Origin: Pseudalgibacter alginicilyticus
Lineage (GTDB): Bacteria > Bacteroidota > Bacteroidia > Flavobacteriales > Flavobacteriaceae
Length of the DNA stretch: 64,000 nt
Assembly: GCF_001310225.1 (NCBI RefSeq)
Contig: NZ_CP012898.1
Location: 1,984,001-2,048,000 of the forward strand
Direction of reading: 5' to 3'
A model generated the notes under the pieces. It ran no database searches. It worked only from the letters and a program-made list of their open reading frames with translations, and was not told the origin of the DNA. A program made the translations under genes and the position numbers. Shown here piece by piece: positions 49,122-58,832 of the stretch (positions are counted from its first letter, which is position 1; each line of letters starts with the position of its first letter).

Positions 49122-51269
49122 CTATTTTTTTACGGTTGCCACTTTTCCAACCCTTGAAGTAGCTTTTAAATCTTCTAAAACATTTAAAGCTTCTTCAATA
49201 TAAACGTCATGACTCAAACTTTCATGCCAACGTTCACGTTTTTCCCTTAAATCGGTTGTATCCTTTTCAAAAAGTGCTTTTTCATAATTAAGAGAATTAA
49301 AAGTTAAGTTAGATTTATAATCTGAAATACTATCAAAACGCTTTGCTTCCTCTTCATTTAAAGCTATTTGTTCTTTATAAGTTTTATAATTTAAACTTAC
49401 CATAGTGTCATCAATCTTGCTTTTCACCCATTTTGCATTTTCTTCAATCAACTTCAATTGACTATTATTCTGCATACGAGCAGTACTATTACTTACCGCA
49501 GTATTATAATCAAAATAGTTTTCCCAGACTTCATAATCAGCAGCATCAATTTCATCCCAAGGCAACGGATTATCTTTATCCTTTTCTCCTACATTAATAA
49601 AACTAAAACGCCCAGGAACAGTAACATCACTTTTAACACCTTCCAACTGAACAGAACCCCCATTAATTCTATAATATTTTTGAGTAGTTAATGCCAAAGC
49701 ACCTAAATCGCCACTGGTATTATTACTAACTAAATTATTAAGATTCAACACATTTTGAACTGTGCCTTTTCCATAAGTTTGCTTACTACCAATAACTATA
49801 GCTCGCTTATAATCTTGCATAGCTGCAGCCATAATTTCAGAAGCTGAAGCCGATAATTCATTCACTAAAATAACCAATGGACCATCCCAAGCAATTGATT
49901 TATCTCTATCTTTCAAAACCTCTTTAGGCTCACCAGTAGAACGCACTTGTACAACAGGACCATCTTTAATAAACAACCCTGCCATATCTACAACCGCAGG
50001 CAAAGAACCCCCTCCATTATTACGCAAATCAAGCACTAAACCTTCCATCCCTTCAGATTTTAAATTTTCAATTTCTCGCTTAACATCAATGGCCGCATTT
50101 AAGTTCTTATAATCTTGAAAATCAACATAAAAAGCAGGCAAGTTAATAACCCCAAATTTCATGTTGTTTTTTTCAACAATAGATGCTTTGGCATATGTTT
50201 CACCCAGCTCTACTACATCTCTAATAATGACTACATCTTCAATAGTTCCATCTACTTTTTTAATAGTTAAGGTTACCTTAGTTCCTTTAGGACCTTTTAT
50301 GTATTTAATAGCGTCATCTATACGCATTCCTACAATACTAACTGGATGCTCCTCATCTTCTTGTTTTACTTTAAGAATAACATCCTCAACCTCTAATTCT
50401 TTACTTCTCCATGCTGGACCACCAGAAATCAATTCTACTATTTTAATATAGTCCATACGTTTCTGTAATTTTGCACCGATACCTTCTAATTTACCAGACA
50501 TTCGCATATCAAAAGCTTCTTTTCCGCGAGGAGGTAAATAGTACGTATGGGGATCAAACTCCTCCACAATGGTATTTACATATTCTGCAAACCAATCTTC
50601 ACGAGATAAATCCTCTATACTATCATTAAAATAAATATCAATCGATTTAAATGTTGCTTCACGAGCTTCTTTTTCAATGATAGCTTCCGTTTTCATAACG
50701 TAAGTATCATCCTTTTTTTTCTTATTTTTTTCCTCTGTAAAAATATCGTCATAATTTGTAAGGGTAGAGAACTTTAGTTGTTGTCTCCACCGCTCAACCA
50801 TCTCTTCTCTATTCTTAGCAAAACCCGTATTCTCATAATCTGTATCAAAAAATTCTACTTTAGTATAATCAAAAGGTTTAGACAAAACTTCTTTATAGAT
50901 TTCCTTAGCTTCTGCAATACGCTTTAACATGCGCTCATGGGTTACATTAAAAAACGTAATATCGTATGCTTTTAATTGATCGTCTAAAGTTGTTTTATAA
51001 TTTTCAAATTCTTTTATATCAGACTCATAAAAATAACGTTTTACTGGATCTATTTTTTCTATATAATCTGCAAACAATTCTTCTGAAAATGTATCATCCA
51101 AATTAATAGGATCAAAATGACCTTGTTCCAAAACATAGGTAATTACTTGAACTAACAATTTGTCTCTATTGGGATCTGTAAATTTTTTTGTAGTAAAACT
51201 GCATGACGCAAAGGCTAATAATAGCACCAACAACAATACAATGTGATTCCTCTTCATAATTTTTTTCAT
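49122..51269 (-). CDS. prc: Tail-specific (carboxy-terminal processing) protease Prc/Tsp
   Basis: The 715-residue protein has a signal ending in a lipobox (Cys23, AFASCSF), so it is predicted to be an outer- or inner-membrane lipoprotein in the periplasm. A long N-terminal helical domain (about 30-245) is followed by a PDZ domain (about 250-345; KLEGIGAKLQKRMDYIKIVE) and an S41 peptidase domain with the catalytic Ser in ELSASASEIM (about 475-477) and Lys about 24 residues later (TYGKGTVQ). The tail (about 560-690) is the DUF3340-type extension. It cleaves periplasmic proteins from their C-terminus. It probably shares a transcript with the permease gene, 8 bp downstream. Confidence 0.95.
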   Translation of the reverse strand: MKKIMKRNHIVLLLVLLLAFASCSFTTKKFTDPNRDKLLVQVITYVLEQGHFDPINLDDTFSEELFADYIEKIDPVKRYFYESDIKEFENYKTTLDDQLKAYDITFFNVTHERMLKRIAEAKEIYKEVLSKPFDYTKVEFFDTDYENTGFAKNREEMVERWRQQLKFSTLTNYDDIFTEEKNKKKKDDTYVMKTEAIIEKEAREATFKSIDIYFNDSIEDLSREDWFAEYVNTIVEEFDPHTYYLPPRGKEAFDMRMSGKLEGIGAKLQKRMDYIKIVELISGGPAWRSKELEVEDVILKVKQEDEEHPVSIVGMRIDDAIKYIKGPKGTKVTLTIKKVDGTIEDVVIIRDVVELGETYAKASIVEKNNMKFGVINLPAFYVDFQDYKNLNAAIDVKREIENLKSEGMEGLVLDLRNNGGGSLPAVVDMAGLFIKDGPVVQVRSTGEPKEVLKDRDKSIAWDGPLVILVNELSASASEIMAAAMQDYKRAIVIGSKQTYGKGTVQNVLNLNNLVSNNTSGDLGALALTTQKYYRINGGSVQLEGVKSDVTVPGRFSFINVGEKDKDNPLPWDEIDAADYEVWENYFDYNTAVSNSTARMQNNSQLKLIEENAKWVKSKIDDTMVSLNYKTYKEQIALNEEEAKRFDSISDYKSNLTFNSLNYEKALFEKDTTDLREKRERWHESLSHDVYIEEALNVLEDLKATSRVGKVATVKK

Positions 51270-51460
51270 ATTAAATCTATTAGAGATAATTAAAGGTATT
51301 ACCGATTAATAAATAAAATTTAACGCATAATTTTTCACTAAAATAGAGAAAAAACCATGCCAACAAACATGAAGTTAGGCTAAATTTTTGTTAAAGCAAA
51401 GAATTAAGGGGATTATGTAAGGAATTATGTATTTTAGCGAGATTTTATGAAAGCACAGTT

Positions 51461-52237
51461 ATGACAAAGAAACCATTAATTTTAGTTACCAATGATGACG
51501 GCATCAATGCTCCAGGCATCAGAACTTTAATTGACGTAATGCTAACCATTGGCAACGTAGTGGTTGTTGCTCCAGACAGCCCACAAAGTGGAATGGGCCA
51601 TGCCATAACTCTCGACTCCACTCTTTATGTAGAACGTTTAATAGTTAACGGTAAAAAAACCAATGAATACAGCTGCTCCGGAACGCCAGCTGATTGTGTT
51701 AAATTAGGAATTAAAGAAATTTTAGATAGACGTCCAGATATTTGTGTTTCTGGAATTAACCATGGTTCAAATTCCTCTATAAATGTTATATATTCTGGTA
51801 CAATGAGTGCTGCTTTAGAAGCTGGTATTGAAGGGATTCCATCTATTGGTTTTTCACTTTTAGATTATTCTTGGAATGCTAATTTTGAAGCTTGCAAAAA
51901 GTATGTTAAATTAATTACAGAAAATGTATTAAAACACGGTTTAACAAAAGGGGTTGTTCTTAATGTGAACATTCCAAATGTAGACCAGAAAGAGATAAAA
52001 GGCGTTAAAATTTGCAGACAAGCTAAAGCCAACTGGGAAGAAAAATTTGACAAACGCATTAGTCCACAAGGGCGTGATTATTATTGGCTTTCAGGAAAAT
52101 TTGTTAATTTAGATAACGGAGAAGACACTGACGAATGGGCTTTAACCAATAATTATGTATCAGTGGTACCCATTCAGTTTGATTTAACTGCTCACCATAG
52201 CATACAAAACTTAAATACATGGGATTTAAATGATTAA
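51461..52237 (+). CDS. surE: 5'/3'-nucleotidase and exopolyphosphatase SurE
   Basis: The 258-residue protein begins with the SurE metal motif LVTNDDGINAPGIRTL (metal ligands D9-D10 region), continues with APDSPQSGMGHAITL (Ser about 44), SGTPADCVKLG and VSGINHGSNSSINVIYSGTM (Asn about 106). It dephosphorylates nucleoside monophosphates and short polyphosphates and is a stress-survival enzyme. The gene overlaps the next small membrane protein gene by 8 bp and lies upstream of lpxB, a common arrangement in Bacteroidota. Confidence 0.96.
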   Translation: MTKKPLILVTNDDGINAPGIRTLIDVMLTIGNVVVVAPDSPQSGMGHAITLDSTLYVERLIVNGKKTNEYSCSGTPADCVKLGIKEILDRRPDICVSGINHGSNSSINVIYSGTMSAALEAGIEGIPSIGFSLLDYSWNANFEACKKYVKLITENVLKHGLTKGVVLNVNIPNVDQKEIKGVKICRQAKANWEEKFDKRISPQGRDYYWLSGKFVNLDNGEDTDEWALTNNYVSVVPIQFDLTAHHSIQNLNTWDLND

Positions 52238-52514
52238 AAAAGATATTTTTATAGGTATATTAGTTGGTTTAATTGCTAACAGTATTGGGCTGTATTTAGC
52301 AGCAACTCTGTTAGGAAATGGCGATGATTTTATAACCGTAATTAAAGCGGCCTCAAATGAAGGTTTTTTAGGCAAACTAATTAGTTTAGGAGCTATTTTG
52401 AATTTAATAGCTTTTTTTATTTTTATAAAAAAGAAACAAGATTATAAAGCCCGAGGTGTTTTATTGATTACTATTTTTGTAGCTGTATTTACGTTTATAT
52501 TTAAGATATTTTAA
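52230..52514 (+). CDS. Small three-helix membrane protein between surE and lpxB
   Basis: The 94-residue protein has three hydrophobic segments: about 5-27 (IFIGILVGLIANSIGLYLAA), 48-66 (LISLGAILNLIAFFIFI) and 74-93 (GVLLITIFVAVFTFIFKIF), joined by charged turns (EGFLGK, KKKQDYK). There is no catalytic motif and I do not recognise a named family. It starts 8 bp before the surE stop and lies 58 bp before lpxB, so it is part of the same transcript. Position suggests a lipid or envelope link but nothing more can be said. Confidence 0.8.
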   Translation: MIKKDIFIGILVGLIANSIGLYLAATLLGNGDDFITVIKAASNEGFLGKLISLGAILNLIAFFIFIKKKQDYKARGVLLITIFVAVFTFIFKIF

Positions 52515-52572
52515 ACTGAAAAAAATTCAACTGTCACTGATATCAGTTACCAATGACTAACAACTTAAAACC

Positions 52573-53685
52573 ATGAAATACTACATTATAGCTGGCGAAG
52601 CATCGGGAGATTTACATGGATCAAACCTAATGAAGGCACTACAAAAGGAAGATGTTAGTGCTGATTTTAGATTTTGGGGTGGCGATTTAATGCAAGCAGT
52701 TGGTGGCACATTGGTAAAACACTATAAAGAACGTGCTTTTATGGGCTTTATAGAAGTATTAATAAATCTATCGTCCATTTTCAAAGACATCACGCTTTGC
52801 AAAAACGATATTAAAAATTTTAAGCCAGATGTAATAATTTTTATTGATAATTCTGGTTTTAATCTTCGCATAGCAAAATGGGCTAAACAACAAAATTTTA
52901 GAACACACTATTATATTTCGCCACAGGTTTGGGCTTCTAGAGCAAAGCGCGTAAAAGCAATTAAGCATGACATTGATGCTATGTATGTAATTCTACCTTT
53001 TGTAGAGGCTTTTTACAAAAAACACGATTATAAAGTACATTTTGTTGGGCACCCTCTTATAGACGCCATTGCAAATAGAGAACAAGTAAACGAATTTAGC
53101 TTTAGAGAAAAACACCAGTTAGGCAACAAGCCTATTATAGCATTATTACCAGGCAGCAGAAAACAGGAAATAAAAAACATGCTTTCGGTAATGTTGAGTT
53201 TGGTAGATGATTTTAAAAATTATCAATTTGTAATTGCTGGTGCACCAAGTCAAGATTATACTTTTTATGAGTCTTTTATAAAATCCAACCATGTTAAATT
53301 TATAACAAACAAAACTTACGATTTATTGAGCATTTCTACAGCAGCCTTAGTAACTTCTGGCACTGCTACTTTAGAAACAGCTTTATTTAAAGTCCCACAA
53401 GTAGTATGTTATAAAGGAAGCGCTATTTCTTATCAAATTGCTAAACGCATAATAACTTTAAAGTTTATTTCGTTAGTAAACTTAGTTATGGACAAAGAAG
53501 TTGTAACTGAACTTATTCAAAATGATTTCAATAAAAAGCGACTTAAAAACGAGTTAGAAAAGATTTTAAATCCAGATATTCGTGAAAAATTATTCATTCA
53601 TTATTATGAATTAGAAAAAGTCTTGGGCGGAAAAGGCGCTAGTAAAAAAACTGCTCAATTAATTTATAAATCCCTTCAAGCTTAG
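52573..53685 (+). CDS. lpxB: Lipid-A-disaccharide synthase LpxB
   Basis: The 370-residue glycosyltransferase has the N-terminal AGEASGDLHGSNLMKAL (about 5-21), FRFWGGDLMQAVGGTL (about 33-48), PDVIIFIDNSGFN (about 86-98), FVGHPLIDAI (about 157-166), LLPGSRKQEIKNML and VTSGTATLETALFKVP (about 264-279), all LpxB hallmarks. It condenses UDP-2,3-diacylglucosamine with lipid X to give the lipid A disaccharide at the inner membrane. It is preceded by surE and a small membrane protein gene and followed 7 bp later by an NlpC/P60 gene. Confidence 0.96.
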   Translation: MKYYIIAGEASGDLHGSNLMKALQKEDVSADFRFWGGDLMQAVGGTLVKHYKERAFMGFIEVLINLSSIFKDITLCKNDIKNFKPDVIIFIDNSGFNLRIAKWAKQQNFRTHYYISPQVWASRAKRVKAIKHDIDAMYVILPFVEAFYKKHDYKVHFVGHPLIDAIANREQVNEFSFREKHQLGNKPIIALLPGSRKQEIKNMLSVMLSLVDDFKNYQFVIAGAPSQDYTFYESFIKSNHVKFITNKTYDLLSISTAALVTSGTATLETALFKVPQVVCYKGSAISYQIAKRIITLKFISLVNLVMDKEVVTELIQNDFNKKRLKNELEKILNPDIREKLFIHYYELEKVLGGKGASKKTAQLIYKSLQA

Positions 53686-53692
53686 TTTATTT

Positions 53693-54274
53693 ATGAGTAG
53701 AATTATTATTGTTTTTATTTTATTTATTGGTTTTGTTAGTTGTAAATCTTCTAAAAAGGCTAAAAACAATACCTCTACCAAAGTTATTATTGATAAAAGG
53801 ACTGACAACAAAACAAAACAAATTATTTCTTCAGGATACAACACTTCAACACGTGCTCATTCTAATTCAGAAATTGCAGGTAAAAACGCATCAATTTCTA
53901 CAAATATTATTGATTATGCCAAACAATTTGAAGGTGTAAAATACAAATGGGGTGGCACAACCAAAGCTGGAATGGATTGCTCTGGATTAGTTTTTGAATC
54001 ATTTAAGGCTTATGATATTTTTCTCCCTAGAATATCTAGAGATATGGCTAAACGAGGTAAAAAAATAACATTAAAACAAACATTAAGAGGCGATTTATTG
54101 TTTTTCAAAACCAGAAACCGCCGCAATGATATTAATCATGTAGGCTTGGTTACTGAAATAAAAGATAATACTATATATTTTATTCACTCTACAACAAGCG
54201 CAGGCGTTATTATTTCTTCCTTAAATGAGTCGTATTGGAAAAATGCTTTTCATGAAGTACGTAGAATTTTATAA
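53693..54274 (+). CDS. NlpC/P60 (C40) cell-wall hydrolase lipoprotein
   Basis: The 193-residue protein has a lipobox signal with Cys17 (GFVSCKS), a linker to about 75 and an NlpC/P60 domain from about 78 to 193. The catalytic set is C96 in AGMDCSGLVF, H149 in INHVGLV and H165 in YFIHSTTS, with the ISRDMAKRGKKI segment typical of Spr-like enzymes. Such enzymes cleave D-Glu-meso-DAP or related peptide bonds in peptidoglycan, which fits the meso-DAP MurE in the window. It lies 7 bp after lpxB and 24 bp before comEC. Confidence 0.93.
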   Translation: MSRIIIVFILFIGFVSCKSSKKAKNNTSTKVIIDKRTDNKTKQIISSGYNTSTRAHSNSEIAGKNASISTNIIDYAKQFEGVKYKWGGTTKAGMDCSGLVFESFKAYDIFLPRISRDMAKRGKKITLKQTLRGDLLFFKTRNRRNDINHVGLVTEIKDNTIYFIHSTTSAGVIISSLNESYWKNAFHEVRRIL

Positions 54275-54298
54275 GATATTTTTATATCTTTCCATGGT

Positions 54299-56341
54299 AT
54301 GCGTTTACTAAACTTTACCATTATAAAACTCACTTTTTTTCTTGTTACAGGAATACTTATTGGTTATTTTTTTAATATTTCCGCAAATACTTCTATTGCA
54401 ATCACAGGTATATTTTTCCTTATTTTATGTGGGTGTTTTCTTTTTGCAAAGAAACAGTTTGTTAAAACTATTTGGTTTGGTATTGCTGCTTATTTAACCA
54501 TGATTTCCATTGGAATTTTAACGGAAACATTTCATAATGAAAAAAACCACCCCATTCATTTCACACACCAAATAGCAAATGAAACTGATTTATTAAAAAC
54601 CGTTACATTTAAAATCCGTGAAGTTTTAAAACCTAATAATTATTATGAAAAATATGTTGTTACTATTTTAAACATAGACGGCAAAAACACCTCTGGAAAA
54701 TCCTTATTAAATATAAAAAAAGACAGTACTCAACCTACTTTAAATGTAGACGCTACTTTTATTAGCAAAGCAGTATTTAAAGATATTAGTCCGCCTTTAA
54801 ACCCCAATCAATTTGATTATAAAAACTATTTAAAGAAAAAGCAAATTTACAGTCAATTATCACTTACTAAAACATCTCTTTATAAAGTTGAAAACCCTGT
54901 TAATACAACATATGGCATTGCTAACACTATTCGAAGTCATATCAACTCCAAATTAAAAACTTACCCATTTAAGCCTGATGAACTTGCTGTAATAAATGCG
55001 CTTTTATTGGGTCAAAGACAAGATATAAGCGAAACCGTTTATTCAAATTATGTTAACGCTGGCGTTATCCATATTTTAGCCCTTTCTGGCCTGCATATTG
55101 GAATTATTTTATTAATACTAAACCGTATTTTTAAACCTATTGAACATTTTAAACATGGACACATTGTTAAGGGCGTTTTAATGGTTATTATTCTATGGAG
55201 CTTTGCTATTATTGCTGGTTTATCTCCTTCTATCACACGAGCCGTTACAATGTTTAGTATTGTGGCTATTGCAATAAACTTAAAAAGACCCACCAATATT
55301 TATAATACACTGGCTATTTCCATATTTATTATTTTGCTTTTCAAACCTTTATTTTTGTTTGATGTTGGCTTTCAGCTCAGTTACATGGCCGTATTTGCTA
55401 TAGTGAGTATAGTACCTTATTGTACTAAATTATGGAAGCCCAAAAACAAACTTATCAGAATATATTGGGAAACACTTAGCGTAACCATGGCTGCTCAACT
55501 TGGCATTATACCCATTACTTTATATTATTTCAATCAATTCCCAAGCTTATTTTTTATTTCAAATTTGGTAATTGTTCCCTTTTTAGGTTTTATCTTATTC
55601 TATGGTATTACTGTTATTATATTGGCGCTAATAGGTATACTTCCAAATATTGTAGCCACCATATATGGATCTATTATAAGTAGCATGACTAATTTTGTAA
55701 GCTGGATATCCAATATGAAAACCTTTCTTTTTGAAGAAATCTCTTTTAATTTTTTATACCTTCTAACTTCATACTTTGTTATTATTACTTTGGTTCACCT
55801 CATATTGAAGCGAAACTATTCTTCATTGCGATTATTTTTAATCGCAATTTTAATTTTTCAAGGAATAGCAATTTTCACGAATTACAGTAAACCTACAAAT
55901 GAATTCATTGTTTTTCATAAAAGTAAACACACACTTTTGGGAAACAACAAGAAACATCATTTAATAATTGCCAGTGATATTGATAGTATTTCAAAAACCA
56001 ATAATACCATTGAAGATTATAAAATTGGGAATTTTATTAATCATATTGAAGAAACTTCAATTAAATCTGTTTATTTATTAAATAACAAAAAACTTTTAGT
56101 AATTGATAGTTTAGGGGTGTATAATCTCAACACATTTCAACCAGATTATGTACTATTACGGCAATCTCCAAAAATAAACTTAAATCGACTGATTGATTCT
56201 TTAAAGCCAAAACAAATTATTGCTGATGGCAGTAACTACCTATCATATATCAAAAACTGGGAAAACATTTGTAATAAAAGAAAAATCCCATTTCACGAAA
56301 CTGGAAAAATGGGAGCTTATATTATTAATTATAATTTTTAA
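54299..56341 (+). CDS. comEC: ComEC/Rec2-type competence membrane channel
   Basis: The 680-residue protein has an N-terminal membrane part with an OB-like DUF4131 domain (about 30-190), then a Competence domain (about 225-500) with LLLGQRQDISETVYSNYVNAGV, the signature LALSGLHIGI (about 255-264) and several helices. This domain conducts single-stranded DNA through the inner membrane in transformation. The tail (about 535-680) is soluble but lacks the HxHxDH metallo-beta-lactamase motif of full-length ComEC, which is common in Bacteroidota. No other competence gene is in the window. Confidence 0.88.
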   Translation: MRLLNFTIIKLTFFLVTGILIGYFFNISANTSIAITGIFFLILCGCFLFAKKQFVKTIWFGIAAYLTMISIGILTETFHNEKNHPIHFTHQIANETDLLKTVTFKIREVLKPNNYYEKYVVTILNIDGKNTSGKSLLNIKKDSTQPTLNVDATFISKAVFKDISPPLNPNQFDYKNYLKKKQIYSQLSLTKTSLYKVENPVNTTYGIANTIRSHINSKLKTYPFKPDELAVINALLLGQRQDISETVYSNYVNAGVIHILALSGLHIGIILLILNRIFKPIEHFKHGHIVKGVLMVIILWSFAIIAGLSPSITRAVTMFSIVAIAINLKRPTNIYNTLAISIFIILLFKPLFLFDVGFQLSYMAVFAIVSIVPYCTKLWKPKNKLIRIYWETLSVTMAAQLGIIPITLYYFNQFPSLFFISNLVIVPFLGFILFYGITVIILALIGILPNIVATIYGSIISSMTNFVSWISNMKTFLFEEISFNFLYLLTSYFVIITLVHLILKRNYSSLRLFLIAILIFQGIAIFTNYSKPTNEFIVFHKSKHTLLGNNKKHHLIIASDIDSISKTNNTIEDYKIGNFINHIEETSIKSVYLLNNKKLLVIDSLGVYNLNTFQPDYVLLRQSPKINLNRLIDSLKPKQIIADGSNYLSYIKNWENICNKRKIPFHETGKMGAYIINYNF

Positions 56342-56349
56342 TAGTAATA

Positions 56350-56898
56350 TTACCCTTTAAATTGAGGCTTAAAGGATGAATAATAAGTATTAAATTCTTC
56401 TTGAGTTGTAATTTCTTTATGTGCATCTGCTTTAAACATTTTTAAATACAACTCTAATTGCGGAGGTGTTTGATACCCTCTTAAAGGTGTTATTACATCA
56501 GCATTTTCATCAAAAAACACTATGGTTGGATACGCAGAAATTTGCAAATAACTTGCTAATTGATGTGCACTATTTCGTCTGTTAGCGTTGGCAGGATTAT
56601 ATCCAGGGTTTGCAAAAGTGTTATCTTTATAACGAACCTCTTGGTTGCCTTCTCCATTAAATTTTACAGCATAATAATGCTCATTTACATAATCAGCAAC
56701 ATCCTTATTTTGAAAGGTATTTTTATCTAACATCTTACAAGGTCCACACCAATTGGTATACACATCCATCATAATTTTCTTTGGTGCTTTTTTCTGAAGT
56801 TCAATAGCCTCATTAAAAGTTACCCAATTTATTTCTTGAGCGACACTACTTAAGGCAAATACCATTGTAAGCACCACTAACAATACATTTTTTTTCAT
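56350..56898 (-). CDS. Secreted thioredoxin-fold protein (CGPC)
   Basis: The 182-residue protein has a signal peptide (about 1-20) and a thioredoxin fold with the active site TNWCGPCKMLDKNTFQ (CGPC at about 50-53), the cis-Pro region SAYPTIVFFDENADV (about 118-132) and an insertion with asparagine- and tyrosine-rich NTFANPGYNPANANRR. This is the DsbD-gamma/DUF255-like type that reduces or relays disulfides in the periplasm. The C-terminus (about 145-182) is a helical extension. It is convergent with comEC and located upstream of the first POT gene by 108 bp on the same strand, but downstream in transcription order. Specific substrate unknown. Confidence 0.88.
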   Translation of the reverse strand: MKKNVLLVVLTMVFALSSVAQEINWVTFNEAIELQKKAPKKIMMDVYTNWCGPCKMLDKNTFQNKDVADYVNEHYYAVKFNGEGNQEVRYKDNTFANPGYNPANANRRNSAHQLASYLQISAYPTIVFFDENADVITPLRGYQTPPQLELYLKMFKADAHKEITTQEEFNTYYSSFKPQFKG

Positions 56899-56970
56899 TT
56901 AATATTTTTTATATTTCAATTTCTTTATTTCAAAAGCTGTTCCGAACTTACAAAAAACCTCTTAAAATAT

Positions 56971-56996
56971 AGCGTTTTTAAAAATACTTTAACGCT
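56971..56996. terminator. Possible terminator after the first POT gene
   Basis: AGCGTT (56971-56976) pairs with AACGCT (56991-56996) around a 14-base loop. It lies 10 bp beyond the POT gene stop (minus strand) and precedes the thioredoxin-like gene. The T-run is better for plus-strand reading (TTTTT at 56996-57000), so direction is unclear. Confidence 0.35.
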
Positions 56997-57006
56997 TTTT
57001 AATTAT

Positions 57007-58794
57007 TTATCGAACTCCATGCATAAGTTTTTTAAGGAGTGGATTTAATAAAACTGATATTAGACCTACACCAATAGGAATTAAAGTAAATATTAAAAAA
57101 AATGTCCCCAATGAATATTCTTCTGAAATTTTATCAATCATTCCCCCCATAGTATTAGCCAATTTCTGTCCCACAGCAATTGCCAAATACCAAACTCCAA
57201 ACATAAAACCAATCATTCTAGCAGGCACTAATTTACTTAAATAAGACAATCCTAATGGGGACAAACAAAGCTCACCCATAGTATGAAACAAATATGCTAA
57301 TATTAAAAACAGCATACTTACAGATGCGGTTTTAGCTCCGGAGGGTATATCTGAAGCACCATAAGCCAAAATCCCAAACCCTAAACCTAATAACACCAAT
57401 CCAATGGCATATTTCATAGCAGCACTCGGATTATATTTACTTTCCCACCATTTTGAAAAAAGAGGTGCTAATGTGATAATAAAGAAAGAATTTAAAATTC
57501 CAAACCATGTTGCATCAACTTTTAATTCCTCTGAAAACGATTTGTCATAAATACGATAAATAACCAATGCCCATACCCCAAGAAAAGCAATAGCCAACAT
57601 CACATTTGACAGCCCTATTTTTCCAAAAGTTTTTTTAAAAATCAAGAAAATAACATAAGTGATTATAATTAATGGAATGGTTGTTAATAATCCATCAACA
57701 ATCTTAAATATGGTAGCTGTATTTCCTACTAAATCTCTATTAGTATAATCACTTGCAAACAAAGTCATAGACCCTAAAGATTGTTCAAAAAAAGCAAAAA
57801 AGAATACTGTAAAAAGTGCAAAAATAGAAACCGCAGCCAAACGGTCTCTAACAATAGGAATGTAACGAGCCAAACGGCCAATTAATAAAACCAAAAAAAG
57901 AATTAAAGCAGCAAGAACAACAAAATTAGAACCACTCATTCCTAAAAATTCAAAAGGTAACATAGAGGTACCTCCAATTTTCTCTAATGGATCATTAAAT
58001 AAATATACAAGTCCTCCTAAAGAAGCTAATACAATTAGTATTTTATCTAATGTTGTAAACGGATTAAGCTTAGAAGCTGCCTCAACTTCTTCTTTTACAA
58101 CTTCTGGATTTGTTAAATCTTCATCATCGTGTAAGACTACATTTATAGTTTTTGAAGGCGCAGCTCCAACTTCACCAAATATTTTATGCGCAAATAAAAA
58201 CTGAAGCATCCCTAATAACATAAAAATACCAGCCAAACCAAACCCATAAGTCCATCCATAATTTTCAGCTAAATACCCACAAAGCATCATGCCAAAAAAA
58301 GCTCCAGCATTGACCCCCATGTAAAAAATGGTATAAGCACCATCTTTTTTTGACTCCCTTGTTTTATACATTTCTGAAATGATAGAGGTAATATTAGGCT
58401 TAAAGAAACCAGTACCAATAACCAATAATGCCAAACCTAAATAAAATGAAGATGTAGTTTCGAGTGCCATAGCAACATGGCCAAGCGTCATAATAACACA
58501 ACCAATTACAACGGCAATACGATAACCTGTCCATTTATCTGCAATCCAGCCTCCAATAATAGGGGTTAAATACAAAAGTGAGGCGTAGGTACCTATTAAA
58601 GACAAAGCATGTTCACGTGGCCATTCCCAACCTGGATTATCACTAACCAAAGGTGCTGTTAAAAATAAAATAAGAAGTATGCGCATACCATAAAAAGAAA
58701 AACGCTCCCACATTTCTGTAAAAAACAAGATAAACAATCCAACTGGATGCCCAAGAACGGTGTCTTTAAATAAATTTTCAATGTCAGTATTCAT
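57007..58794 (-). CDS. Proton-dependent oligopeptide transporter (POT/PTR2), copy 1
   Basis: The 595-residue protein has 12-14 membrane helices and the POT signatures: GHPVGLFILFFTEMWERFSFYGMR (E-R-F-S-Y of the ExxER region, about 16-39), GGWIADKWTGYR (about 80-91) and KPNITSIISEMY, plus FFAFFEQSLGSM. It imports di- and tripeptides coupled to H+. An additional insert of about 25 residues (DDEDLTNPEVVKEEVEAA) separates the two six-helix halves. It is a paralogue of the gene 38 bp upstream and lies in the same direction as the DPP-IV-like peptidase gene. Peptide range is unknown. Confidence 0.95.
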   Translation of the reverse strand: MNTDIENLFKDTVLGHPVGLFILFFTEMWERFSFYGMRILLILFLTAPLVSDNPGWEWPREHALSLIGTYASLLYLTPIIGGWIADKWTGYRIAVVIGCVIMTLGHVAMALETTSSFYLGLALLVIGTGFFKPNITSIISEMYKTRESKKDGAYTIFYMGVNAGAFFGMMLCGYLAENYGWTYGFGLAGIFMLLGMLQFLFAHKIFGEVGAAPSKTINVVLHDDEDLTNPEVVKEEVEAASKLNPFTTLDKILIVLASLGGLVYLFNDPLEKIGGTSMLPFEFLGMSGSNFVVLAALILFLVLLIGRLARYIPIVRDRLAAVSIFALFTVFFFAFFEQSLGSMTLFASDYTNRDLVGNTATIFKIVDGLLTTIPLIIITYVIFLIFKKTFGKIGLSNVMLAIAFLGVWALVIYRIYDKSFSEELKVDATWFGILNSFFIITLAPLFSKWWESKYNPSAAMKYAIGLVLLGLGFGILAYGASDIPSGAKTASVSMLFLILAYLFHTMGELCLSPLGLSYLSKLVPARMIGFMFGVWYLAIAVGQKLANTMGGMIDKISEEYSLGTFFLIFTLIPIGVGLISVLLNPLLKKLMHGVR

Positions 58795-58832
58795 TTTGAT
58801 AAGTATTTTTTGCGGTTAGGGTATAATGACAA

